64,000 bases of DNA from Aphrocallistes beatrix (GCA_963281255.1 OY725501.1:3759674-3823673), one strand, 5' to 3'; positions 30,451 to 43,732 are shown, counted from the first letter of the stretch. The notes: generated by a model from the sequence alone, not told the origin. Made by a program: numbers and translations.

Positions 30451-32176
30451 CTGGAAACTTGAACTTTGCTCTTCTGAATGCCTCGATAGCGCTGCTCTCG
30501 TAGTTAGGCTTAGTCCGGATTGACATCATCACCTGGCCAATGTTAACTCGAGCTACCGTGCCAGTAGGCTTACCGAACGCACCCCGCATTCCTGTCTGTA
30601 GCCTAGATACGAGTAGCTATATTTAGAACTAGACCTAGGTATACAGTTAATGTATGTAAGTACAGTACACTCCGCTTAATCGGGACAAGTTTCCAGGAAC
30701 GGAATGGTTCCCATACATAGAAGCTAATACAAAATTTCATCGGTTAATTGGGAACTCCGCTTAATCGGGATAAAATATCCGGGACCAAAGTGCTCCGATT
30801 AAGCAGTGCCACCTGTACTGTATTCGATTAATCCACTGTTTCATTCGAAAACTCTTTTTTTCTGAGATAATATTATAATCGTTCTAGCTAGTATTGAGGA
30901 TATAAAGTTCTGACTTATCAAGTGACTGAGGAGGCTATTGGCTACTCAATGTGGCAGTGCCATTAACACAAAAGTGCATTGGCCAATCCAAGCCTGAGTT
31001 GAGAATATTTGGGTATGAATTATACATGAGTCTTTCTCCGAATAAACGCCAGGAGCTAGAATAAGCGCCTGGGTTCAACGTCCATGAAAAAACTAAGGAA
31101 CGCTTATTCGGGGAAATACGGTATCTAAAATTTAAAAATTTCTGAGTCTTATGTTTTAGGTGGAGCAGTGAGGGAATCTGTGGTATGGCAGGATTCCACA
31201 CAAACTAAATTACCAAAATTATGTTAATTGAATCTAGATATATATCCCAATCATAGGCGCCAAGTTTTGGAAAATAGAATAAAACCTGAGGAGGGGGGGC
31301 AAGAGCAACGCTAAGGGGACTTAGCCCCAGAAAAATTTTTAAATCTTAGATCATCATATATCGATATACAGCTATTGTTGTTACCTAGGGAATTGAAAAT
31401 CTCGGACTATGGTGGAATAAAAATACAATTGGGATATATGTTGAGACTCAACATAATTTTGGGGTTTAGTTGTAACCTATAAGTTTGTGTGGAGTCCTAC
31501 CATACCACAGCTTCCTCCACTGTTCCACTGCTCAGCACCACGCCCCCCCCTTGGTGCCTATGATCCCAATTACATTTTTATCCCATTATAGTCCGAGATT
31601 TTCTTTTCCCTAGGTGACAACAATAGCTGTATATCGATATATGAGCATCTAAGATTTAAAACATTTTCTGGGGGTCATAAAAGTTATATGGCACCCAAAC
31701 AGTGGTTTATCTTGTAATTCCAGGGGTGATAGCAACCCGGAACTAAAATCGAATCACACTGCAAGCACCTTGGCTCCTCGTACCAGGCTGGCACCTATAA
31801 GTGCCGACCGAGCACCTAGATAAACCCCAGTACCTAACCCAACTGACCTATCAGCTCCTGCACACGATAACATCTTGTTGATCCTCAGTACGTGGAAAGG
31901 GTGCAATCTGATTCGCAGATGGAACTGGTCCTTTCCACAGAACTTGACCATGTACTTGTTGGCGCAGATGCGAGCTGCTTCCAAGGCCTCTGAGCTGATC
32001 TGCTCGTACTCGTCACTCAGGAGGTGGACGCAGAGAGGGAAGTTCATCACGGGGGTCTTCTTAGCACCCATGTCGTAGATTCTAATTTTAGCGTCTGGAA
32101 CTCCTCGGCAATATCTGGATTTGGGGTAGGGTTTGTTCTTGCAGTAGCGGTAGCAGCGAGCTGGACGTCTCCCCAT
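30451..32176 (-). CDS. RPL10: 60S ribosomal protein L10 (uL16), 3' exon not found
   Basis: Exon 1 (31848-32176) encodes [18 protein letters not shown] through MLSCAGADR. Exon 2 (30451-30602) encodes [20 protein letters not shown] through RRAKFKFPG. Donors GTCAGT and GTTAGT and acceptor TCTAG fit; the split Arg codon and reading phase match. RPL10 joins the 60S subunit late, near the peptidyl-transferase centre. About 160 of the usual 210-220 residues are present. The last exon (HISKKWGF.. region) was not found between 26834 and 30450; it may lie in the gap, beyond a long intron, or be lost. Some exon 1 positions look divergent ([11 protein letters not shown]). Confidence 0.85.
30663..30819. 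repeat. CTTAATCGGGAC-type MITE in RPL10 intron 1
   Basis: Ends CAGTACACTCCGCTTAAT and its near complement. Same family as 35759-35912 and the truncated 3284-3400 copy. CAGT ends fit pogo/Tigger-like elements. Confidence 0.65.
31240..31680. repeat. Nested inverted repeat in RPL10 intron 1
   Basis: Arms of roughly 115 bp at about 31320-31436 and 31560-31680 are complementary (ATATATCGATATACAGCTAT block). A shorter inverted pair (CCAATCATAGGCGCCAAG and its complement near 31550) overlaps them. Looks like an old MITE, possibly rearranged. Confidence 0.6.
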
Positions 32177-32248
32177 ACTAACTCTGGTTAGAAGCTAGAG
32201 ACCAATGTTAGCATTAGGAATGTCATGGAATTTAATAGAAGCTGTATA

Positions 32249-32414
32249 CAGTCAGGGTCGCTTATTGTGAACCACCAGGGGACCAAAATCTGTTCATAAT
32301 AGAGATACTTCTATTAAGCGAACTTGATTCAATACAAATCCTATCTAAAAATGAAATTGGGACCAGGAGGTTAGTTCATAATAAACGAATGTTCATGATA
32401 AGCGACACTGACTG
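32249..32414. repeat. CAGTCAGGGTCGC MITE, copy 1
   Basis: Starts CAGTCAGGGTCGCTTATTGT and ends with the imperfect complement, with TTATTGTGAAC-type words inside. Lies just upstream of RPL10. Confidence 0.7.
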
Positions 32415-32955
32415 TTATCTGTATTGCATATATTGTTCTCTATCGAACAACAGACAATACATATTCTACTCATGATACAGCGGTTCAATATTTTTGGTCG
32501 TGGACCCCTATAGTAATTCTACATCTTGTCCACCCTCTCCCATTAGCCATAATATACATTTTCAGACTCAGTGGATCCCAGTTCGGAGCCAATCCATCTC
32601 TCCTATCCCAACCACATAGATGGACTATCCACTGTGTTGATACGAACTGACACAGAATGTGGTGCATAACCAGTTACTCTAGGGGTCTGAATAAACACCC
32701 CTCCTCCCTGCTTATTAATTTATGGGTTTTCTTCCGACCCCCCCCCCCTTTCATTCGGACCCCTAGAGTAGAAAAAAAATAGAATCATACTTTCTAAGGT
32801 AAACTGTCGCCATCATACGAAGACTCGACGTTTCACTAACAAATGACATTTTCTATTGAAATATTTTGAATAAGGGACAATGGATTCATATTTCACTCTT
32901 GTTAGTCGAGTCAATATTTTGGTTCAAAACTCCTTTAATGCGACACCACTAAATA

Positions 32956-33116
32956 CAGTCAGAGTCGCTTATTATGAACATTCGTTTATTATGAACTAAC
33001 CTCCTGGCCCAATTTCATTTTAGATAGGATTTGTATTGAATCAAGTTCGCTTAATATGAAGAATCTCTGAACAGATTTTTGGTCCCCTGATGGTTCACAA
33101 TAAGCGACCCTGACTG
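32956..33116. repeat. CAGTCAGGGTCGC MITE, copy 2
   Basis: Starts CAGTCAGAGTCGCTTATTAT; flanked by TA on both sides; complementary ends. Same family as 32249 and 54424. Confidence 0.75.
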
Positions 33117-33288
33117 TAGGAATAAAGTCTCAAATGAAAGTGTTCTGATTTCACAGAGTGGCCTTTCTATAAATTTTAAAGAACCATGTCGTCTCCGTAG
33201 GTAAACTCCCATTGAAACACACAAATTCATATAAATTCATCAATTAAATTAATACATTAAATCCATATACCACAGGCAAGCCAGCTTA

Positions 33289-36200
33289 TCAAAGCAAAGA
33301 GCACTTTATCCGATGCCGATGTCTTGTGTTGTTCAGTAAAGTGTCTGATTTCGTGGAAGGAAGACTGCCTTTTCCCTTTCCATTCACTCTGGACGGTGAA
33401 GAAGAGTAGTCGATATCTGAGTGGACGGGACTGTCTCTATTCTGCTGGGAGAGAGCTGTGGGGTAGGACTTAGATTTCGGGGTGCTTGGGTGAGTTTGTT
33501 CGACGGACTCTGCTTTGGCTTGGACTTTTATGACAATGGGGGAGTCCATTGGTTCGAATCCAGGATTGCTAGTGCTAAGCGGACGTGAAATCTTCCTGAC
33601 GGCCTGCGTCCCGATTGCGCCTGGGAGGTTCAGTTCCATCTTCGAGTCAGAAGAACCTTTCTTTTCCCGCACGTACGCGAGGGTTGGATCGTGGGAAGTT
33701 TTAAAAAAGCTGCGATAGTTCTTCTTTTTCTTTTCTTTCCGCATGGGTACCTTCGTCTCTTCGTGGGAGGTAATGTCCCCTGAACTCATGCGGCGGATCG
33801 GATTCTCACTCGGAATTCTCTGTCTCTGACTGTTCCTGATGCTGAGATCGTCTCGAGAAGGGATTACTCCCATTCCGAACAGGATGGGAGTGTCTTCATC
33901 TGAACTGTGTCCTAAGATTGTTCAAAAAAAGTAGTAAAAAAAGGTAGTAAAGTTAGGTCGAAATAACACAAGAAACGGCAGAAGTGAAACGTTCAAATAT
34001 CTAAATTCACTTTGTTAGGTCAAATTATAGCGAAATTTTGAGAAAATACTCTTGATTTACGCTTAAATATAACCGACAGTGTCCATTATCAATAATATTG
34101 AAGTTCTAGAGAATTTTGCATTTTAAAAATACACCGAATTCTCTAAACTGTTAAGATACACCATGGACACCAGTGGTTCCCAACCTGGGGTCCATGGACC
34201 CCTTAGTGGTCCACAGAAGATATCAGGGGATCCACAGGATTCGAAATTTTATATTACGGTTAATAGGAAGGGTTCCACAGAATATATGAAAATTGCTATA
34301 GGGCTCCACAGCCAAAAATATTGAAAACCGCTGAAGTACACAGTAGTACTGTATATGCATATAAAATGGATAGAAGTACAGTGGAATTTGTGTATTAGTA
34401 ACTCAATGGTGGCTAATACGCAAAGTTGCTAATAAGGGAACAAAATGTAAACAAACTACACTTGGGACTTGAAAACTGGTTGTTAATAGAACAATATATA
34501 TTGTTAATAAGCAAATTCCACTGTACACGAGTAGTATCTATGTACCTGGGGAGTCGTCTCCATGGGGAGATTGAGGGTATTTGAGGGAAGGAATGCTCTT
34601 AGCCTGATAGAGTCTGTTGCTCAGGTTGGAGCCTGTTCTGTTAGCTAGAGAGTCGTCTGCTCCTGACATCGTCTCCATGTCTGACTCTCCTAGCTCCGGG
34701 ATAGGCAAGCTCATCCGCCCGCCGACCTTGTCTCTCACCGGGGAGATAGCTAAGGAGGATAGGAATGTTATACAGTGACTCTATGAGATAACAGAAATGG
34801 TTGAGATTTTTCCGTTATTAGTGTTTATTTACCATATGATGGAAAATGGTTGGATGAAATATTTTGTAATAGCTTCTATGTGTGAGAGCTATTCCAAAAG
34901 TGGCCCGATTAAACAGTGACCCTATTGAGCGGAGTCGACTGTAACTATTCTAAAAATAGAACTCACCCTGAGTGGGAGATCTGCAGTTGTTGTCCACAGG
35001 CCGCGCCCACTTGTCCTTGGTGGCGTCGTCTGGCAGGAAAGCTACGTGGGAGTCCTTCTGCTTTACGCGGGGAGCGCTGGGGATTATCTCCAGGGCGCTC
35101 TTCTTCCGGAAAACTCCGGTCTCAGCCGCGCCGCGCTTTTCGAATACGGTCGGGAGCGGAGACTGCACTGAGGGAGAAGTGTACTCAGCTCTCCTGGAGG
35201 TAGAATGGAATGTGTAGTTAGGCTATTTTTAGATCTTAGAGAAAGACATTATCTACTCCTACATACAAGCCAACATCATAAAAGCGGGACGCAGCGTTGA
35301 ATTTCGCGGGACATGGCGGGACACAATATAAAAGTATTATACATAGAAACTAAAAAAGCGGGACATGTTGGGGAAATTTCATGTAAAAACTGGACACTCG
35401 TGAAAATAAGCTCAATAGAAGAGTGAAAAAAACAGGACAGTTGGCAAGTATGTTCCTGTCTAAGGTAACTTTGGAGTGAGTGCACTATTACTCTACAATT
35501 TAAATACCATGGCAACCAAACTGACCTCTGGAATCCGTCATCATCTGAGCTTGAGGAGTTCCCTGATTCCTGATATGAAGCTTTCTTCCTCCGGATGGAG
35601 GAGTTGAAGGCCTGCTTCTTCCTCAAGAACTTCTCCGCTAGGATGTAGTAGGTGGCAGAGATGTGGCTGTATGGCTGTTCTGTCAAGTGTCTAGATAGGA
35701 TAGCCACCATAAACACTTTTATTTTTGATATTTTAAGCTACTTCGCTCAATTAAACGACAGTCAACTCCGCTTAATAGGGACAAGTCTCCAGGAACGAAA
35801 TGGTTCCCATACATAGAAGATAATACTGAATTTCATTGGTTAATTGGGAACTCCGCTTAATCGGGACAAAGTATCCGGGACCAAAGTGTCCCGATTAAGC
35901 AGAGTCACCTGTATATGACACATATTTCAATCCCTAGCAACCGTAACTCACTTAAGAATGCTATCCTTGGTGGCCACATTTCCCTCCTCCATCTGCTGGA
36001 TGATGACGAGTTTGTCTTCCTTGGAGAGTTCTCTGATCTTGGCGATGAGTGGCATCTGCTTGGAGAGAGGCACGTCTGACAGCCAATCACCTGTCAGGAT
36101 CTCAGATACAGTGCAGCGATTATGCACGTCCCGCACCAACATCCTCTTCAGGAGTCTATAAATAGACACGAATTCTAATTTTATCCACCATTAACACAGC

Positions 36201-39200
36201 CAAGGAATTATCTAGAAGCGCGAGACGCTCCTTTAGGCGTATGATTTTAAGCTGCAAAGTGTTTATGAGCGTAAAAATTCAGAAAAATACCCAATTTACC
36301 CAATATTATAATGTCATTTAGCGATTTAGGCGTATGAAAATTTAGAAATTTTAGATTAGGAGCGTATCTCTTGAAGGCTGTATAATACCCTGAACACAGC
36401 TATAGTAGATCTCATTTAATTGAACAATTTTGGTAAACACCTATTCGTACCACAATGAACGACAGCTGCTGCCACTCACCTCTTGCATGCTGCAGGAATG
36501 TAGTCAGGAGTGAAGTACTTCTCGTCCATTATGTTAGTCAGAGTCTCGTTCTCTGTTCCAGCAGCGAACGGAGACCTCGCGACTAGCATCATGTACAGCA
36601 GCACTCCCATGCTCCAGACGTCTGTACGGAATAGCATAGCATAACATAGTATAGTATAGTATAGCATAGTATAGGATAGCATAATATAGCATAGTATAGT
36701 ATAACATAACAGTCTTATAGTATAAGATTGTATGAGAATAAAATGATTTCTAAACCAATCAACCAATCAGATCATTCACTCACCTACTGCGGGGCCATCA
36801 TAAGACTCTCCGAGGAATATTTCAGGCGCGGAATACTCCAGAGAGCCACAGAGGGTTTGCAGTTTCTGTCCAGGCCGACAGTTCGCCGAGAGTCCAAAGT
36901 CTGTCAGTTTAACCAAATCGTGCGCAAAAAACACAATATTTTCCGGTTTCAAGTCTCTATGCACGATGTGCAGTTCATGGCAGTACTTGATCGCATTCAC
37001 GATCTGGAGGAATAGCTTCTTGGCGAACTCGATGTCTTTCACTTCCTTCATTCCCTGAGGGTACTTCTTCTGAATGAAATCGTAGAGGTCTCCCCCAGTG
37101 CCCAGCTCCAGGACCAGGTAGAGCTTAGCGTTAGTGTCGATCACCTAAATTTAGAATTGAAGATCTAATTTTAGACAATTGTAAGAATGGTATGGTGGAA
37201 ATAGTTCGCACAAAAACCGGAAATAGTTCGCAAAAAAAACCCATTAATCCTAATGATAAAAGTCGAACTATTTTCTAAATCCGCAATTCGAACTATTTCC
37301 TTTTTCGAAAAGTCGAACCATTTCCGCATTACCTTTAAGAACCATATTAAGGAGTTAAGTGCCAAAATTCAATACAACAGTTGAATGTATGTATGTAGAA
37401 CATTCCATACCTGATAGAGGGTAACTACGTTGGTGTGCTTGACCAGTTTCATGCACTGAACTTCCTGCACTAACTGCTCCTTCGCTTCTTTGGCATCAGA
37501 ACGGTTGTAGAGTTTGGTTTTGTCTATCACTTTCACTGCCACTCTCTGCCCGGTGAACACGTGCCGAGCTCTCTTCACCACTCCGAAGTGTCCCTCTCCT
37601 AATGATGGTTTATAAATAATCAGTTCTATTTATAGGAAATGGTAGCTACTTCGTCGCATGGACATTTCGTCCCTGGAATTTTTGTCCCCTGAAATGCCTC
37701 TTTCGCACCTACTTATTATCAATCAAAAGCCCTCATTTTCACCACTTTTTTTCAAATACACTCCACTTCAACAAAAGCCTCAACTTCCGTTCCTTACGTA
37801 TTAGCGCCCGTTTTTTTTAGTTTCTAATGAGACGAAATTCCCGTGAAACAGAGACGAAAATTCCAGGGACGCTACCCATTGTCAGGTAACTAATGTCCGT
37901 TTATTCATAGAAAGACTGTTTATCGTCTTTATAAGATATCAAAGGTACTTTGGTCCTTCATTATTTGACACAAGATGTCTATTGAATCCAAATGTGTCTG
38001 TCTCACTATATATTACAGTTGACTGCACTTAATAGGGTCACATCGGTCAGAGGACATATTACCCTGATTAAGCGGAGAACCCTATTAACCGAAAATATTT
38101 TGTATTAGCTTCTATGTGTTAGAGCTATTCCGGTCCTGACAAAAGCTTTTGAAAGGACTGGAATAGCTCTAACGCATAGAAGCTAATATAAAATATTTTA
38201 GGTTGATAGGCAAAATGCCTCTGACCGATGTGACCCTATTAAGCGGAGTCGACTGTAATTGAGAGTAGAGAGTTTTAATCAAAGAAACTCAATTAAAGTT
38301 GGCTCATTAATTTGAAAGATTAGTGAGAATAGGAAAGCTTTGAGACAGAAGAATAGAAGAAAAGTGAGGAAAAACAAACATATTCAATAGACTCAGATAC
38401 ATCCATCAAGAAGTATCATGAAAGAGATAGACAAGATTCTCTCAAAACTGATTCTCTTTTTTCGTGTTCCACTCAGGTGTCAAATAGAAGTACAGTTTCC
38501 ACTAGAAATACGTTCCATTAAAACCACCAAACTTATAGACCAATCCTCTCCCGGCATTTCCATTAGATGAACTGCATAGGCTTGTTGTGTGGCATTTTGA
38601 GATCCTAGTATTAACTAACCATGGATTAATTAGTACCGTGGTATTTTGAGCTATATCGTAGTATGCTGAGATTTTGTTTCGCTTACTGAAATGGCCTGTG
38701 GTTCAATCGGTTTCATCGTAACTTGATAACCACCGCAACCAAATTGTGGCACATACCGCAATTTGAGGGGCACGCGACACAATTTAGTGGCACACGACAC
38801 AATTTACAATGGTGGAACCTCATATGGAGCATGGATAAATTATCTTTTTAAGCTTGTAAGCGAAACATAATCTCAGAATACTACGGTACTAATTAATCCA
38901 TGGTTAGTTAATACTAGGATCTCAAAACACCACGCAACAGGCCTTTCCCCAGCAACCATTGAATGAATGAAATATGTATCTCATACCAAAGTATGATAAA
39001 TAGCAACGAGGATAAAAATCAGTTGAAATCCGTTTTTATTTTCGCTGTTATTTCAAATTTATTGTAAAATGAAAACAATTCGTGAGCAATGGATGCCAGC
39101 CTCACAACCAATCAACCAATTAGGAATGGAGTGAAAAGGAAAAGAAGAGTTTGAATCTTAACAACAATCTATGCCAACCATTCTAACAGCTAGGATAATA

Positions 39201-39990
39201 ACATGGAGAGTACGAGAACAATAATGGACTGTTCAAATGTTAGGTAACGCAATCCTGGAGACTTCCCCCTCTTAATATTTCAGAAATTTCCTCCTATGTT
39301 AAATGGTCTGGGAAACTTCAGTATTTCCTCTCCTCACATGCGATACATTGAACGGTCCTCTAATAAGTTAGAAATTGCTCTACCATAGAATCATATAATA
39401 ATCCAAAGAAATCTTGCAAGTTGAGAAAAATGGGATACACGAATCGAATAACAGATAATAAGTTCTCAGCCAATAAGATAATAGTTTAAATCGACTTGTT
39501 ACTCAACAACAATAGTTATTTCTCGCAGGAACTCCAGAGGGTACATTTCAGAATTGTTATTGCAAGACAATGGGGGAATCAATGCATATTTGTTTAGAAG
39601 AGACACTCTCTTTCCTTCACTCACTGTGATCTCCGAATTAGACAATTGGACAGTTTCAAAGTAAACGCAGTGACGACTCAAATCAGTTTCGCAAACAAAT
39701 GAAGCGTTCTACACAAAATGGACAAAACTGGATGGGAGTAATAAATGATTTTAGAAGAGACAGGAATAGTAATTCTACAAATCCAATATCAAATCCTCGA
39801 ATTCCCCCCCCCCTCCCTCCAGCGACTCTATTGTCCCATTGGGACAGTAATTCTAACTCACTTCCTGACAACACTAAGCATACATAGGAATGTGTCACTC
39901 ACCTATAGTGTCCTCGAGGTCGTAGCAGCCTGCGATGGACTTCATCCTATCGGGAGTCGAAGGGATGGACTGAGTTCTCCTTCCAGACAT
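33289..39990 (-). CDS. SNRK: SNF-related serine/threonine kinase SNRK, 9 exons
   Basis: Exons (minus): 39990-39903, 37598-37411, 37144-36784, 36621-36480, 36155-35952, 35690-35526, 35193-34967, 34749-34546, 33911-33289. All junctions are GT/AG and phases agree, giving 733 codons, near the roughly 765 of the human protein. Kinase domain from about residue 24: Gly loop GEGHFG 30-35, VAVK Lys52, HRD Asp156, DFG Asp174, LKB1-type T-loop Thr189 ([13 protein letters not shown]). The low-complexity tail is basic at the end ([11 protein letters not shown]). SNRK is an AMPK-related kinase activated by LKB1 and linked to metabolism. The CSLL end is a CaaX-like box. MITEs occupy several introns; the 5' UTR lies above 39990. 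Confidence 0.93.
34378..34525. repeat. MITE with TTATTAGCAAC word, copy 2 (SNRK intron 8)
   Basis: TACAGTGGAATTTGTGTATT at one end and the complement at the other (AAATTCCACTGTA). Internal GTTGCTAATA / GTTAATA words. CAGT ends adjoin TA. Confidence 0.7.
35759..35912. repeat. CTTAATCGGGAC-type MITE in SNRK intron 5
   Basis: CAGTCAACTCCGCTTAATAG to the complement ending at CACCTGTA. Closely follows the 30663-30819 copy. Confidence 0.7.
36632..36715. repeat. ATAGT/ATAGC pentamer satellite in SNRK intron 3
   Basis: About 16 imperfect 5-bp units (ATAGC, ATAGT, ATAAC), 10 bp from the exon 4 acceptor (36621). Confidence 0.85.
38016..38255. mobile_element. Fold-back CTTAATAGGG MITE in SNRK intron 1
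   Basis: CAGTTGACTGCACTTAATAG to CGGAGTCGACTG, flanked by TA at both ends. The arms fold almost completely (TATTAGCTTCTATG and its complement). pogo-like ends. Confidence 0.75.
38579..38943. mobile_element. MITE with about 75-bp inverted ends in SNRK intron 1
   Basis: The left arm contains TTTTGAGATCCTAGTATTAA then CCATGGATTAATTAGTACCG; the right arm is its complement. The centre carries repeated GGCACACGACACAATTTA words. Non-coding. Confidence 0.7.
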
Positions 39991-42164
39991 AGTGAGCGAG
40001 GATTAAAGCTTGCGATGCGACTATTCTAATTAGTTATGAGATCGTAGAGTTGTGTGTGCGTGTGTGTTGGCTGTTTGGTTAGATTTTATAGTTAGTCTTG
40101 TCATAAGCTAGAACTAGGATTGAAATCGAGTCATCAAACTGCATACAAGGTTAGATAGTAAAATGTGTCAAATATTTTAAATATTTTAGCATTTTTAGGA
40201 GTTGAAGCAGTAGCGAAGGAGACAACAATCTCCAAAAACATTCAATTTCAACTAGAAATGAACGTTAACGACACATACACTAAGGTAATATAACAGTCAA
40301 GATGGCCATTATGAGTTTAGTCCACATGTCCAATACAAATACTAACTCACGAGTGCACCAAATGGTACAGGCCTATGCAATGAATGAATTGAAGCTAATT
40401 ACTATTTATAATAAAGGGATGTCCTCTAATTAAGCGGGGTCAGTAGTATAAGGGTGATAGAATTCTGAGCTTATTATCGTTCTTAATTTATCTGTTAAAT
40501 CAATTAGAATAAATACTCCGTTTATTGGTCAGTACTTAATGACATTGTGGAGTTCACAATTAACTGAGTTTAAATAGCCATTCTGCATGAAAATGATCCG
40601 TCTACATGGAGACACAGTTAACTTAACTCAAGGTTACCGTGGGAATGGAAATTTCGTCCCTTTGGAATTAGTACACGCGTTTTCTATGGGAATGGGATGG
40701 GAAAATCCTGTGGTAACCCGGAGTTAGGAGTATGATTAATTTCAGAGATGGGACCGTCCTGGAAATCAGGTTCTAGATTTCCAGATGGTTCCATTCCGTC
40801 AGAGGAATGAAGCTTGCTTCTAATTCGGGTTTCCTAAATAAATAAAAATTAGCAATTTTTCCAAAAATCAAAAGGATAGAAAATCTAACAAATAACAGAG
40901 AGTTGGATAAAAAGGGAATAGTTTGAAGAGAACTGAATCTTAGAGTTTGTTGAAACAACACATAATTAAATACAAGGCTAGCTTTATACATGTTGGTAGA
41001 TCTAGTCAGGAAAATTGATTGCAACATTGTTTATATTAAAATTCATACTCAGTTCAAAATTGTGATTAGTTGTAAGGCATAATGGAGCAATATATGATGG
41101 AGAATTATCGCCAGAAATGGAGAGTAATCAGTACAGATCACTACCTTGTAAATCTTAGTAGACTCTGTCTAGACTCAGTTTACATCAGAAAATTGGTTAA
41201 TTTATAAATAAGACAAATCATATCAACGACAACTTCTGACCAATCAGATTGGAGTAAAAAGTAAATTAATTAAACTTTAACTTATTCTGTTCAAAAGGTG
41301 TGAAAATATGGATTTATATAGGTTTAGTTCTAAGTATAGATGAGTTCGCGATTTTCTTAGACAATTCAATGCATTATTTCTTATTCTTACCCTAACACTG
41401 GTCAGAGAATAGTTGCTTTGAGAAAACAGCTGATCATTAGTGATTCGTTTAAATTCACTAAATAACATTGCAACCGATACTATGATTAAAACATATTAAA
41501 CTATTGCACATCTACGAGAATGATAAACACAGCTCACAAAGGAAATTAGTGATAACGATACAGACATGGATCTTTTCAACAATAAAGTGTAATGAATCAG
41601 TTTCATTAAGGCTTAAAACAATAAACTTTTCGTCCCTAAGATCTCAAATAATTTGACAAAGTAAAATTTAAGACAAATATAGACACAAAATTATTAACAG
41701 TTTTATATAGGAGGCAGAACTCAATGTCTAAACATTGAAAGCCATCGAAAGCAGAATAAGCAGGCACATGTGATACCACATCAATACAGGTTATATACTG
41801 AGATGGCGTATAATAGTGTGCTAGTCTCGGAGATACTTTATAGTTCAACTTCAAAGTAAATGAAGCTAAATTATAATCTCGTTACAGGTTGAACTTGTTT
41901 AGGAATTGAAATATATTCGAGTCAGGAGCATGTGGGATAAGGGAGATGTTAGGGAGTGTATAACCTGTAAGAGAGAAATTACACAATATTTGATATTTCG
42001 AATTTGCTCAGATAGCAAAATGCTTGGACAAAAGACTAAATAATCTAGGAATACACCAGTTTACTTTTGATAAAAATATGCTTATGATAGTATAAAGACC
42101 AATTTAACCTTCGTATACCATACAATAGTGAATATTCTCAAACTGGTATTAAATTTACTAATCA
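39991..42164. other. SNRK upstream region and intergenic DNA
   Basis: 39991-40100 should contain the SNRK 5' UTR and promoter; no clear TATA box. 40632-40722 is a shortened relative of the hAT-like MITE at 23751. 40750-42120 is AT-rich apparently single-copy DNA in which I see no gene; the short frames there have no recognisable product. Confidence 0.45.
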
Positions 42165-42620
42165 TAAACTTCGCTTGTTCTCGCTGCGCGGCTGGCGGAC
42201 ACTTTGTATCTGCCAGAGGCGCCTTTTGGGCGTTTGAGGTCACAGTGATTATTTATAAGAGAGATAACATCTCTAAATACATCTGTCCGACTGTTATAAT
42301 CGATATCATCAAAATTTTTATGCGTAATGATAACGTCATTACAGAGTGATGAGTCATCATTTTTTTATTATAGTTGCATATATGTGTGGTAGATTAATAT
42401 ACACATTCTATTAAAATGTCAGCCTTCTATCACCTACAATAGCTGAGTTATGGTCGAAAAACTGAAATAATTATTAAAAAAGGTGATAATGACGTCATAA
42501 TTCCATGATGAGTCGACATTTTCGTCTGAGCTCAGAACTTAGTGGAGCCAAAGCCAAAAGACTTCCACATGCCAAAAATCAGCTTTCTGTGTCTTCTTCA
42601 ATCAGATCGTTATTTAAGTA
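42165..42620 (-). mobile_element. CRE/AP-1 MITE, copy C
   Basis: Starts with the GC-rich end (TTCGCTTGTTCTCGCTGCGC) and carries TGAGTCA near 42350 and TGACGTCA near 42491. Confidence 0.7.
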
Positions 42621-42862
42621 TAGATTTATTATTAAACTTGAGCTTACAAGAGTCTTGTTTAGTTGCAATATTCTGAATCTATTAGGATGTGTAATATTAT
42701 GTAGAATTTGATATGTCCTGCACACATCAATTACCTAAAAGAGATATCAAATCTATCTTAGGCAATTGATACGTTGCAGGATTATTGAATTACTTTATAT
42801 GCATAATTCTAGCATTAAGTTAGCAATGGAAAATCAAATACAATCAAAATGAGACATCATTT
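42606..42862. repeat. Duplicated segment, copy 1
   Basis: About 250 bp (AGAGATATCAAATCTATCTT, AATTCTAGCATTAAGTTAGC) recur at 54640-54888. Each copy lies upstream of one GTPase gene (2.7 kb and 0.8 kb), so it may have duplicated with them. Confidence 0.65.
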
Positions 42863-43109
42863 AATCTCTTGTCCTATGTTTTCTTGTTGTTGTTGTTGTT
42901 TTAACACATATGTAATAACCGAGTTGGAATCGAGTTCGGGATCAGGATCGAGTTGAGCTTATAGTGAAATATAACAATTATTAAAGTCGGGTTTGGGTTA
43001 TATAAAATACAGATCTAGATTAGGGTAGGATCCTGCAAGGTGTTCCAGATTCCAACTCTTAGTAATATAAACATTTTTTTCTTAGTTTAGTGACTTATTA
43101 TCCTTACTA

Positions 43110-43648
43110 TTAAAACTCGATGAATATATATATATATATATATATATCTGTAACGAATTGATTGAAGAAACTGCCAGGCAAAGAAAGCTAATTTTTGGCA
43201 TGCGAGAGTCTTTTGGCTATGGCTCCACTAAGTTCTGAGCTGAGAGCAAAATGTTGATTCATCATGAAATTATGACGCCATTGTCACATTTTTAAAAGTT
43301 AAGCAATACAGTTATTCGAGCATAACTCAGCCATTATAGGAGATAAAAGGCTGAAATTTGAATAAAATCTGTATGCTAACATATCTCACATATTATGCAA
43401 CTATCATCAAAGAATGATGACTCATCACTTTGTTATGACGTCATCATTACTCATCCAAATTTTAAAAATTGATAAATTTTGTGACTTTTCGTGCGATATC
43501 GGTTATAACAGTAGGACAACCAAATTTAGAGATGTTATTTCCCTTATAATTAATCAATGTGACCCCAGACGCCCAAAGGACGCCTCCGGCGAACACAAAG
43601 TGTTCAGCCGCGCTGCGCAAGCAAGCAAAGCGCGCTTGTTTAATAAAG
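43110..43648 (+). mobile_element. CRE/AP-1 MITE, copy D
   Basis: Begins with TATTAAAACTCGATGAAT and a TA run, then the element body to GCGCGCTTGTTTAA. TGACTCA near 43421 and TGACGTCA near 43436 are intact; the third site reads TGACGCCA. Confidence 0.75.
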
Positions 43649-43732
43649 TTACCATTGAGATCACTGGGATACGAGTCAGTGACTCAATATGCTCAAGATT
43701 TTATCTGTTGCATATGCGACTTAAATCAAATA

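Noticed and set aside
31754..31847. The open frame of RPL10 exon 1 continues after residue 109
   Set aside because: The continuation is intron; a GT donor in the correct phase joins to the conserved next exon at 30602.
36476..37144. Separate short kinase-like frames
   Set aside because: They are exons of SNRK and fit one nine-exon model in phase.
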